Source: Clostridia bacterium (GTDB lineage Bacteria > Bacillota_E > SLMV01 > PUMD01). From it: 6,040 nucleotides of DNA. This document shows, one piece after another, positions 1 to 5,408 of the stretch (position 1 is its first letter; each line of letters starts with the position of its first letter). Under the pieces are notes generated by a model. The model saw only the letters and a program-made list of their open reading frames with translations, ran no database searches and had not been told where the DNA came from. Location of the stretch: NCBI GenBank assembly GCA_007128555.1, contig SKXF01000360.1, positions 1 to 6,040 on the forward strand, given 5' to 3'. The position numbers and the translations under genes were made by a program.

Positions 1-307
1 GTTCCCTGAGTCTCAGGGCTTCGATGGTGCGTTCGGATCGACTGCCGACCACAGCTGAATCCCCGACGACCATCGCCGCGGGGGAATGCCCTCGAAGGGC
101 CCGGGTCACCGCCACAATCATGTCGGCACGCGTCATGGAAACTGCGGATCCGCCGCCAAGGTTTGGTTTGACCAGCACCCGCCTCGCCCGGGCCAGCCGC
201 TGGAGGAATCCTGGCATCGCCAGGAGCATCTCCTCGACGAACTCGACGAGGGAGTCAGGGTCGCCGGCACCATTGGGCAGCCTGGCAATGTGGGCGTCTC
301 CTTTCAT
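1..307 (-). CDS. DUF362-family protein, N-terminal part (gene continues past the left edge)
   Basis: Reading the minus strand from ATG at 307-305 gives 102 codons without a stop before the window ends. Seen: a short N-terminal stretch (HIARLPNG, residues 6-13), a helix-rich segment, then RRVLVKPNLGGGS at 42-54 and AMVVGDSAVVG at 78-88. The VLVKPNL block followed about 30 residues later by VVGDS is the pattern I associate with the DUF362 domain (PF04015), whose members are often fused to or near ferredoxin-like iron-sulfur domains. No cysteine cluster falls inside the visible part, so an Fe-S function cannot be judged. Start choice: an in-frame TGA lies about 24 bases upstream and no other ATG follows it. 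The only ribosome-site-like run, GGAGAAGGG, is a rather long 11-12 bases away, so the start is slightly uncertain. The gene is divergent from the M20 peptidase gene. Its biochemical role is unknown. Confidence 0.75.
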   Translation of the reverse strand, partial: MKGDAHIARLPNGAGDPDSLVEFVEEMLLAMPGFLQRLARARRVLVKPNLGGGSAVSMTRADMIVAVTRALRGHSPAAMVVGDSAVVGSRSERTIEALRLRE

Positions 308-691
308 CGTTGACCATTCCCTTCTCCATGGGTCCGTTCATCCGGTGCCTCATCGGCCTGGGCTGCTTCCCCGGTACGGGGATTGGCCGGTGCCGGAGGG
401 AGGCAGGAAATCGGATCCCGCGGTCATAACTTCATGAAGATCTGACTATGGGTCAATGTTCGGGACGAAATAGCGAGATCCTCCCCGGATCATCGCCTGG
501 TCGGCATATGCATTCCCTGGGGAAATAGAGGAGCACCTTCCCATGAGAGATCTCCCGGCATCGGGACGATTTCCATCGGTCATCGGGGCGTGATCCGATG
601 GGGATCCGAATGGAACAGGATTACACCGCCGCATAACGAACCTTATCGGGAGAAGCTCCACGTCCATTCCATGTAAGAGAGAGGTGGACCG
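308..691. other. Intergenic region between divergent DUF362 and M20 genes
   Basis: No open frame here has convincing coding character: the 73-codon minus-strand frame at 446-667 has no good ribosome site and resembles nothing I know. Visible structure includes a hairpin TCCCCG-GTA-CGGGGA at 368-382, a 10-bp palindrome CTTCATGAAG at 430-439, and a group of CATCGG/CCGATG and GATCCGA repeats at 559-609. TTGACC on the minus strand (456-451) resembles a -35 box for the DUF362 gene, but no good -10 follows at 16-18 bases, so I do not call a promoter. The region must contain promoters for both flanking genes. Confidence 0.5.
559..609. promoter_or_regulatory. Cluster of CATCGG repeats upstream of the M20 gene (possible operator)
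   Basis: CATCGG occurs at 559-564, 574-579 and 581-586, and its complement CCGATG at 595-600. The last two make a perfect 6-bp inverted repeat with an 8-base spacer. GATCCGA occurs at 592-598 and again at 603-609, 11 bases apart, about one helical turn. The block ends about 80 bases before the M20 start, a reasonable place for an operator. Short GC-rich repeats can arise by chance, and no regulator is identified. Confidence 0.3.
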
Positions 692-1834
692 ATGACGGTT
701 CTCGGGACGGCAGCAGCGTCAGCGGACAGGACCATTGAGCTACTCGAAGGCCTGGTCAACCTGGATTCGGCAAGTGATCATGCAGAGGGGGTCAACAGGG
801 TAGGGGGGGTCCTCGCTGACAGGTTACGTTCCCTGGGGTTCGCGGTAGAGATGGTCCCGGCACCACCACCCTACGGGAAGCACGTCGTTGGACGACTGGG
901 GCCCGGGCCGTATGAGGCACTGATCGTAGGGCATATGGATACGGCGCTTCCGAGGGGAACCGCCAATAAGCGGCCCTTCTCCTGGGAAGGGGAGCGGATG
1001 TTCGGGGTGGGGGTCCATGATATGAAGGGTGGCATCGCCTGCAGCATCGTGGCTCTCGAGGCCCTGCTGGGTGTTCATCCCGATGTCGGTGGGATCGCGG
1101 TCCTGTTCAACAGCGACGAGGAACCCGGCTCGCCCCATTCGCGCCAGGTGCTCCGCGACCTGGCCGGGGAAACGAAACGGGCCCTGATCCTTGAACCCGG
1201 GTCCGAACGGGCGCAGGTAACCACCGGGAGGAAGGGAGTTGGGATCTTTCACTTCCGGGTGACGGGGATCGCATCCCATGCGGGCAGCGAACCGGAGCGG
1301 GGTGCCAGCGCCGTCCATGATCTGAACCACAAGGCTCTCTGCTGCCTCGGTCTTGCCAACCCGGCCCTGGGTACCACGGTGAACATAGGCGCCATTCGGG
1401 GAGGCACCTATCCCTATGTCGTGGCCGAGCGGGCAGAGATGGACCTGGATGTCCGGGTCTGGAGCTCCGAGGAGGCCCAACGGGTGGAGGCTGGTCTCGG
1501 GGCGGTGTCGGGCATGTCCTTTGTGCCCCGCACCCAGACGGAATTGTTGGGGAGCTTTCACCGCCCTCCCATGCAGCACACCCCGGGGAACCAGGAAGTG
1601 TTCGAGGACTTCCGGGAGGTCGCTGCCGAGATCGGCCTGGACCTGGAAGCCTCCGTGCGCGGAGGTGCTTCCGATGGTAACCTGACGTCCGCCTGGGGTG
1701 TTCCGACCCTGGACGGCCTCGGTCCTGCCGGCGGTGGGTCCCACGGTGATGATGAGTTCATATTCGCTGAGTCCCTGGCCGAGCGCACGTCCCTGCTAGC
1801 GCTGGCCCTGGAAAGATTCACTGTCCGGCCCTGA
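692..1834 (+). CDS. M20 family zinc metallopeptidase (carboxypeptidase G2/ArgE/DapE-like)
   Basis: This complete 380-residue gene encodes a likely cytoplasmic metal-dependent amidohydrolase that would cleave an N-acyl amino acid or small peptide; the exact substrate cannot be read from sequence. Seen: GHMDT (80-84), giving metal ligand H81 and companion D83; VHDMKGG (108-114), giving bridging D110; SDEEPGS (141-147), giving catalytic E143 and ligand E144; LEPG (167-170), giving E168; and SH at 350-351, giving ligand H351. ASHAGSEPERGASA (195-208) matches the dimerisation/lid region with its conserved His (H196). RGGASDGN (323-330) is the typical substrate-site loop. Length and motif order fit the carboxypeptidase G2-like branch, where family members hydrolyse C-terminal glutamate or N-acyl bonds. 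There is no signal peptide. Start: ATG preceded by GAGG with 7 bases between. All key residues are intact, unlike the three genes that follow. DapE or ArgE proper are alternatives, but no Lys or Arg biosynthesis neighbours support them. Confidence 0.93.
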   Translation: MTVLGTAAASADRTIELLEGLVNLDSASDHAEGVNRVGGVLADRLRSLGFAVEMVPAPPPYGKHVVGRLGPGPYEALIVGHMDTALPRGTANKRPFSWEGERMFGVGVHDMKGGIACSIVALEALLGVHPDVGGIAVLFNSDEEPGSPHSRQVLRDLAGETKRALILEPGSERAQVTTGRKGVGIFHFRVTGIASHAGSEPERGASAVHDLNHKALCCLGLANPALGTTVNIGAIRGGTYPYVVAERAEMDLDVRVWSSEEAQRVEAGLGAVSGMSFVPRTQTELLGSFHRPPMQHTPGNQEVFEDFREVAAEIGLDLEASVRGGASDGNLTSAWGVPTLDGLGPAGGGSHGDDEFIFAESLAERTSLLALALERFTVRP

Positions 1835-1860
1835 CGACGGGCCGCTGTCGGTGGCGTCAG
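1831..1860 (+). terminator. Inverted repeat over the M20 stop codon (weak terminator candidate)
   Basis: CTGACG at 1831-1836, containing the M20 TGA stop, is exactly complementary to CGTCAG at 1855-1860. A competing inner pairing exists, CGAC (1834-1837) with GTCG (1847-1850). The hairpin is followed by TTAGGGG rather than a T-run, so it is not a classical intrinsic terminator. It could be a 3'-end stabilising hairpin or chance. Confidence 0.22.
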
Positions 1861-1925
1861 TTAGGGGTCTGTTCATCAGACGTTCGCATTGCATGATTGC
1901 AACAAGTACCATCGGAGGTGTGGCT

Positions 1926-2380
1926 TTGACAGGGAAGGGTCTCGGGAAGCCCTGGTTCTTGCTGTTGTGCGTGGGGCCACTGGGAGTATTGCTCCGGGCT
2001 GGATGCCGTACCTCACTCGATGGATGATGCGACATGGGAGATCTGGATTAACGAGGAGGGCGAGGGCCTTCGCTGCATCAAGGACGGACAGGAAGCGGAG
2101 CCAGATGTCTTGGGAGGAATCGAACATTTGCTAGTCTGGAAGTCCCGGAGATCTTTATTCGGGGAATCGACGGCGCCAACGAGATGGCGGACATGACCCT
2201 CGGGATGTTCGAGGCGGCCTGGGAGACGATGACCTGCCGGCAGGAACCGAACTTCCGTAAGTGAGTCTGACCGTGTCCCAGCAGAACTTTCCGTCCGGGA
2301 GCGTGGGGTTCAGCGGTTCTCGTGGACCCGGGGATCAGCGGGTGGTTGGAGTGATGACGTGGGCGAATCTTCCAAGGTGA
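1926..2380 (+). pseudogene. Decayed gene for a small exported or lipoprotein-like protein (three frame breaks)
   Basis: GGAGG at 1914-1918 is 7 bases from TTG 1926. The frame opens with MTGKGLGKPW, a hydrophobic run (FLLLCVGPLGVLL) and RAGC, resembling a lipoprotein signal. The cysteine is residue 27, but R at -3 makes the lipobox poor. That frame stops at TGA 2025-2027. The sequence resumes one frame over from about 2020 (DDATWEIWINEEGEG, then DVLGGIEH), shifts again near 2125-2130 (FASLEVPEIFIRGIDG), and stops at TGA 2262-2264 after NFRK. A third frame starting at 2261 continues VSLTVSQQNFPSGSVGFSGS up to TGA 2378-2380; restoring one G (AAGGTGAG for AAGTGAG) joins NFRK to VSLTV. The joined product would be about 150 residues. 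The ...SQQNFPSGSVGF... stretch has the look of tail segments in bacterial secreted or lipid-anchored proteins, but I cannot name the family. The gene follows M20 on the same strand. Short separate peptides are less likely, since only the first segment has a ribosome site. Confidence 0.55.
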
Positions 2381-2512
2381 CGTTTCCTGGAGGGACCGCG
2401 GAAGACGAAGAAAGCGTGATGTGGAAGCTGCTGGACGTCAGGCTGCAATAACCATAGCCGGGGCACGTTATCGCGCCTCGACCCGGCAGAAGCGGTGAAC
2501 CTGTCGGAAGAG

Positions 2513-2539
2513 TCCCGGGATGGACATCCTGTCCCGGGA
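2513..2539. repeat. Twin TCCCGGGA palindromes forming a strong hairpin
   Basis: The 8-bp perfect palindrome TCCCGGGA is present at 2513-2520 and 2532-2539, separated by TGGACATCCTG. The copies pair with each other, and the ends of the spacer extend the stem by T-G, G-T and G-C, giving about 11 pairs around a 5-base loop. Palindrome centres are 19 bp apart, near two helical turns. It lies about 106 bases before the MBL start. It could be an RNA hairpin, a double protein site or coincidence. Confidence 0.5.
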
Positions 2540-2558
2540 TCCGACCCACCCCGAGATG

Positions 2559-2582
2559 TTCCGGGGCGCTTCGCTCCCGGAA
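2559..2582. repeat. Second hairpin upstream of the MBL gene
   Basis: TTCCGGG (2559-2565) is perfectly complementary to CCCGGAA (2576-2582). Inside, GCG (2566-2568) can pair with CGC (2572-2574), leaving T2575 bulged and a CTT loop. No T-run follows, so it is not an intrinsic terminator. It lies 19 bases after the twin-palindrome hairpin. Confidence 0.4.
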
Positions 2583-2645
2583 TTCCATGTCAGTTGGATA
2601 GGAACGCCTCTGGATATCATGATCCGAAGATAAGGAGGAAGCGAG

Positions 2646-3500
2646 TTGAACACTTCGAGTTATTCTTTTCGCGTCGGGGAACTGCAGTGCATGGCCATTG
2701 CGGACGGGATCGCCACGTACGAGGATCCCGCTGATGTGATCTTTGCTAATGCGCCCTATGATCAACTGAAGACGGTCCTGGGGCAACACGGGCTGCACCT
2801 TGAACAGTGGAAGACGTGGCGGAGTTCATACACCTGTCTTGTGGTCAGCACGGCCGAACACCTGGTGTTGGTGGATACCGGTGCCGGGGACGCCCTGGGT
2901 CCAGACACCGGCCACCTGCTGACCAACCTGCAGGCCATGGGGATTGGACTGGGGGACATCGATGCCGTCATCCTGACCCATGGACACCCGGACCATATCG
3001 GAGGAAACCTGGCGGGGGACGGCAGGGTGGCCTTTCCCCGGGCGCGCTTTTACATGGCCACCGAGGAGTGGGAGTTCTGGACCTCGGATCCCGATATTGA
3101 TGGACCCTTCGGGGACGAGCTGGTGGCGTGTGCCCACAGGAGCCTGCCGCCCATCGAGGATCGCCTCACCCTTATCGATCGAGAGGAGGAAATCGTTCCC
3201 GGTGTCCGGGTCCTGCCAGCGCCTGGTCACACGCCGGGACACATGGCCCCGGTTATTGCCTAGGGCGATGAGCGACTCTACTGCATCGGAGACGCGGCGG
3301 TTCATCCCGTTCACCTCGAGCAGCCCCAGTGGTACATGGCTGTCGATACGGACCCCGAACGGGCCCTCGCTACCAGGCGGGAGCTGTTGTCCCGCGCTGA
3401 GAAGGAAAAGGCCCTGGTCTTCGCCTTTCACTTCGCCTTTCCGGGGCTGGGGCGCATCGTGGGGAAGGATGAGACGTGGCGGTGGCAGCCGGTTACGTAG
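2646..3500 (+). pseudogene. Metallo-beta-lactamase-fold hydrolase interrupted by one in-frame TAG
   Basis: TTG 2646 follows AAGGAGG (2632-2638) with 7 bases between. The frame gives 205 residues, TAG at 3261-3263, then 78 more residues to a second TAG at 3498-3500; together they have the length and all five metal motifs of an MBL-fold hydrolase. Before the stop: VDTGAG (76-81), THGHPDHIGG (111-120) with H112, H114, D116 and H117, and PGHTPGH (193-199) with H195. After it: YCIGDAAVHP with bridging Asp at 216 and FAFHFAFPG with His at 262. The truncated product lacks those last two ligands and should not bind a proper two-metal centre. The stop falls in the loop PVIA-stop-GDERLYC, where relatives often have a small polar residue; TCG (Ser) to TAG is a one-base change. 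Frame and codon choice on both sides are undisturbed, so the lesion looks recent. The fold covers lactonases, glyoxalase II-like thioesterases and phosphotriesterase-like enzymes; the substrate is unknown. Translational read-through is possible, but TAG also ends the full frame. Confidence 0.85.
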
Positions 3501-3784
3501 CATCGGGCGATCACTTTGGCCCACGGTGTTCATGCTCCGGGGCGTTCGACGTGCCGCACCCAGGGCGGGTCGGCGACGGATTCTATGGCCCGTTTCCTGG
3601 TGGCCACGGCGAGTACGATCAGTAGCACGAGTCAGCCGTATCGGGGCTCTACCGAAGCAGGTCGGCTTGCTCCAGGGCAGAACATCGGTGACGAGGTCCC
3701 TGTGGTTCTGCATTCCGGCATGCCTGGGTGATCTTTCCGCCGTGGGACATGTACGGGTGGTTGTCCGTAAGGTGTTGAGGGGCC
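3501..3784. other. Region between the converging MBL and WYL gene ends, no recognisable gene
   Basis: No frame on either strand matches a family I know. A 33-codon minus-strand frame (3631-3533, ending at TGA 3532-3530) has mostly G/C-ending codons and begins LVLLIVLAVATRKRAIES, like a final membrane segment followed by a basic tail, then ends in WVRHVERPGA. It lacks a start with a ribosome site. It may be a relic of a gene once downstream of the regulator. No clear bidirectional terminator is visible. Confidence 0.4.
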
Positions 3785-4785
3785 TCAAAGTCTCCTTCCA
3801 CCCCGGTCACTCGCCTTCCCCCGGTACCGAACGGAAAAAGACTGCTCCCGGTAGCGTTCTGCCGTCTCCTGGGCATAGTCTGCTATGCTGAGAGGGCTCG
3901 CGGCTCAAGTACCTCAACCGCTCCTCCAAAGCCCAGGATCGTCGCCCTGGCATGCTGGAGGCTGTCAAAGGATAGGTGATGTGCCTCCATCCCTCTTTGT
4001 CAGGTGGGGGTGCCTGTTCAGCGGCGCTCCGTACCTGTTCGCCGAAGGTGCTTGGGGCATGCCGGAGAAAGGGGGGAGAGACGCGGAGCTTTACCGCGTA
4101 ACCGGCCTTCACATCTGCTGTTATGGACGCCCATGTCTCCCAAAAAGGCTCCAGGGAAAAGTCCCCCGGACGCTCGAACCGCTCGGGCAGCAACTCGGTC
4201 CGCAGGCTGCAGGACACGCAGTTCACCGTCGATGCGTCCGATCAGCCACCATCGCCCTGTGTTGTACACAATGCCGTAGGGTGCTATCACGTGGTTGACC
4301 TCTAGACCGAAGGGCAGTTGGTACAGGACCCTGGTCATCTGCTGTTGCCGTGCGGCACCGTACAGCGTTGCGAGGGGTGAGCTGTCGTACTCGTCACAGG
4401 GACGGTCTAGCAGATGTGAATATGCGTGTTGGAACCGTTCTCTGGTCCTGTGTCACTGAGGGTCGCTCCCAGCTTCAGCAGGGCTGATCTGATGTTCTCG
4501 TCCAGGCCCAGCTCGATCAAGGGAGAGGGAATTCCCACGCTTAGCAGGGCCTGCATCTCGTCACGATTCAGGCCGGTGAGTCCGGTGCGGTACTCACCAA
4601 GCAGCTCGCATCCACCACCTGGGCCCCGTTCTGTATTACAGGGGAATGCCTGCGCTACTCAGGGCGTCAATGTCTCGGTAGATGGTGCGATCTGAGACCT
4701 CAAGCTCCTCTGCAAGTTCGCGGGCTGTCATTCTCCCCCGGGTTTGCAGCAGCATGAGCATGGAGATCAAGCGATCTGCCCGCAC
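3785..4785 (-). pseudogene. YafY-type HTH-WYL transcriptional regulator broken by about five frameshifts
   Basis: Minus-strand start GTG 4785-4783 has GGAGGTGAT at 4797-4789. The first frame reads [10 protein letters not shown], then an HTH ([20 protein letters not shown], residues 20-39), and stops at TAA 4638-4636 after SAGIPL. Dropping one A (CTGTAATAC to CTGTATAC) restores LYTERGPGGG, matching family sequence, then LLGEYRTGLTGLNRDEMQAL. Further shifts lie near 4438-4460 (into RERFQHAYSHLLDRP), 4191-4212 (DRV into ELLPERFERPGDFSLEPFW), 3966-3985 (GWRHIT into LSFDSLQHARATILGFGGAV), and 3889-3896, where a repeated CT splits EPRAL from SIADYAQETAERY. The last frame ends at TGA 3787-3785. The WYL core is present but reads GRWWLIGRIDG, so WWL instead of WYL; the C-terminal WCX part is recognisable. 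The joined length, about 330 residues, is near that of the family. Such proteins are DNA-binding regulators that sense ligands through the WYL domain. As sequenced it would yield only a 49-residue HTH fragment. Clustered sequencing errors are the alternative. Confidence 0.88.
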
Positions 4786-4788
4786 ATC

Positions 4789-4797
4789 ATCACCTCC
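4789..4797 (-). promoter_or_regulatory. Ribosome binding site that fixes the WYL regulator start at GTG
   Basis: GGAGGTGAT is a full match to the 16S rRNA 3' end. Its GGAGG core sits 7 bases before GTG 4785-4783. Two upstream ATGs (4810-4808, out of frame, and 4803-4801, in frame) precede the site and would place it inside the coding region. The GTG choice also gives the MRADRL start typical of YafY-type regulators. Confidence 0.8.
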
Positions 4798-4808
4798 ATC
4801 CATTTTTC

Positions 4809-4814
4809 ATTCTA
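4809..4814 (-). promoter_or_regulatory. Candidate -10 box for the WYL regulator gene
   Basis: TAGAAT on the minus strand (4814-4809) matches TATAAT at five of six positions. Transcription would begin near 4802, giving a very short leader that holds only the ribosome site and agreeing with the GTG start. CTGCCA (4840-4835) is a weak -35 at a long 20-base spacing, so an activator or an extended spacer would be needed. Confidence 0.35.
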
Positions 4815-4823
4815 CCAGAAATC

Positions 4824-4840
4824 CTGACATTAGATGGCAG
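4824..4840. promoter_or_regulatory. Imperfect palindrome CTGACAT-TAG-ATGGCAG, likely operator of the divergent pair
   Basis: Two 7-base arms match at six positions in inverted orientation around a 3-base centre, in the 134-bp gap between the WYL regulator and the GyrI-like gene. It overlaps CTGACA (4824-4829), a 5/6 -35 match for the plus strand, and lies just upstream of the minus-strand TAGAAT. Position and symmetry fit a site where the regulator would control both genes. This is inference from architecture; no binding motif for this subfamily was checked. Confidence 0.4.
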
Positions 4841-4852
4841 CTTTAAGATGAT
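4824..4852 (+). promoter_or_regulatory. Candidate promoter of the GyrI-like gene
   Basis: CTGACA (4824-4829, 5/6 to TTGACA) is followed after 17 bases by GATGAT (4847-4852, 4/6 to TATAAT). A second possibility is ATGGCA (4834-4839) with TATAGA (4858-4863) at 18 bases. Both are weak, and both include part of the palindrome, consistent with repression there. Confidence 0.25.
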
Positions 4853-4919
4853 ACAAGTATAGATAGTGGATCCATACACCATTGTACCCGTGGGCCACCA
4901 GGATAAGGGAGGTCGAGCA

Positions 4920-5408
4920 ATGACGGAGCGTGACGTGAGAATTGAATCGTTGAAGCCCATGCGCGTTGCAGCTGCCCTGGGTTTCGGCACATCACCTGAG
5001 GACGAGGCATGGGGCAAACTCTTCGACTGGATCTGGAAACAGGGGTTGGCTGCAGAGATCGGTCAGATGCGGTGGTTCGGGTTCAATAGCCCTGGACCCG
5101 ACATCGGAAGCCCGAACTATGGCTATGAACAGTGGTGCACGGTCGGACCGGAAGCGGTGGGCAGCGGGGATGTGATCATCAAGGAGTGTCCCGGTGGACG
5201 CTACGCCGTGGTGCGCTGTCCCTTTGAACGATTGATCGAGACATGGAAGGAGTTCGTTGCCTGGCCCGAGGACAGCACGTATCAGTATGCTGATGACCAT
5301 TGCCTTGAGGAACTCTTGACTCCCTGGATGATGGTTGCCAGAGCAGCAGGAGAGCCCGTCAATATGGGTGATTTACGGTTTGATCTTTGGTTGCCAGTAC
5401 TCGAGTAA
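4920..5408 (+). CDS. GyrI-like / AraC effector-binding-domain protein
   Basis: This complete 162-residue stand-alone small-molecule-binding domain is of the type found in GyrI/SbmC and at the C-terminus of Rob and BmrR-like regulators. Seen: an opening strand with VRIESLKPMRVAAA (6-19), the EDEAWGKLFDW helix (27-37), FGFNSPGPDIGSPNYGYEQW (53-72) with the acidic residue E70 in YGYE where relatives bind cationic ligands, PGGRYAVVRC (91-100), the ETWKEFVAW...DSTYQY segment (107-123), and FDLWLPV at the end (154-160). There is no DNA-binding domain, signal peptide or membrane segment. Start: GGGAGG (4907-4912) lies 7 bases before ATG 4920; an in-frame GTG at 4866 lacks a ribosome site. It is divergent from the WYL regulator, a pairing I recall as common in Bacillota. 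It could be a ligand sensor, sequestering protein or small hydrolase; its substrate is unknown. Unlike its partner, it carries no lesion. Confidence 0.85.
   Translation: MTERDVRIESLKPMRVAAALGFGTSPEDEAWGKLFDWIWKQGLAAEIGQMRWFGFNSPGPDIGSPNYGYEQWCTVGPEAVGSGDVIIKECPGGRYAVVRCPFERLIETWKEFVAWPEDSTYQYADDHCLEELLTPWMMVARAAGEPVNMGDLRFDLWLPVLE

Larger units (their letters stand above)
2499..2633 (+). pseudogene. Probable C-terminal remnant of an unidentified gene just before the MBL gene
   Basis: One frame is open from after TGA 2496-2498 to TAA 2631-2633. It reads MDILSRDPTHPEMF from ATG 2520, then FRGASLPEFHVSWIGTPLD and IMIRR, with codons rich in third-position G/C at first. Its TAA directly abuts the AAGGAGG ribosome site of the next gene, the spacing usual for consecutive genes of an operon. 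No ribosome site precedes ATG 2520, and I found no clear continuation upstream (2381-2498 is broken in all frames). The most economical reading is the tail of a gene whose body is lost or scrambled. I do not recognise the family. It could be a chance open frame, and two hairpins (2513-2539, 2559-2582) overlie it. Confidence 0.3.

Noticed and set aside
24..437. Plus-strand 137-codon frame opposite the DUF362 gene
   Set aside because: Its translation is low in recognisable structure and overlaps a minus-strand frame that carries the DUF362 motifs.
446..667. Minus-strand 73-codon frame in the first intergenic gap
   Set aside because: It has no ribosome site, no family resemblance and no coding-like composition.
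824..1744. Long minus-strand open frame (306 codons) inside the M20 gene
   Set aside because: It is antisense to a gene with complete catalytic motifs and lacks a ribosome site. Its translation resembles nothing; it is a GC-skewed shadow frame.
3261..3263. TAG as a pyrrolysine or reassigned codon
   Set aside because: The full MBL frame itself ends with TAG, no Pyl machinery is visible in the window, and neighbouring genes are broken by frameshifts that recoding cannot explain. A plain nonsense mutation is simpler; it is kept only as a checkable alternative.
2826..3891. Long open frames on both strands across the MBL gene (minus 2826-3788, plus 2980-3891)
   Set aside because: They run out of frame with the clear MBL motifs and are rich in Arg and Pro, typical of shadow frames in GC-rich DNA.
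3885..4305. Plus-strand frames of 60-137 codons opposite the WYL regulator
   Set aside because: They are antisense to recognisable HTH/WYL protein segments and have no start signals.
1926..4785. Programmed frameshifting as an explanation for the broken genes
   Set aside because: No slippery heptamers or shared signals occur at the shift points, and the number and variety of shifts (including opposite sizes) fit random damage.
4866..4919. Upstream GTG start for the GyrI-like protein (18 extra residues)
   Set aside because: There is no ribosome site before 4866, the extension covers promoter-like DNA, and GGGAGG sits at the ideal distance from ATG 4920.
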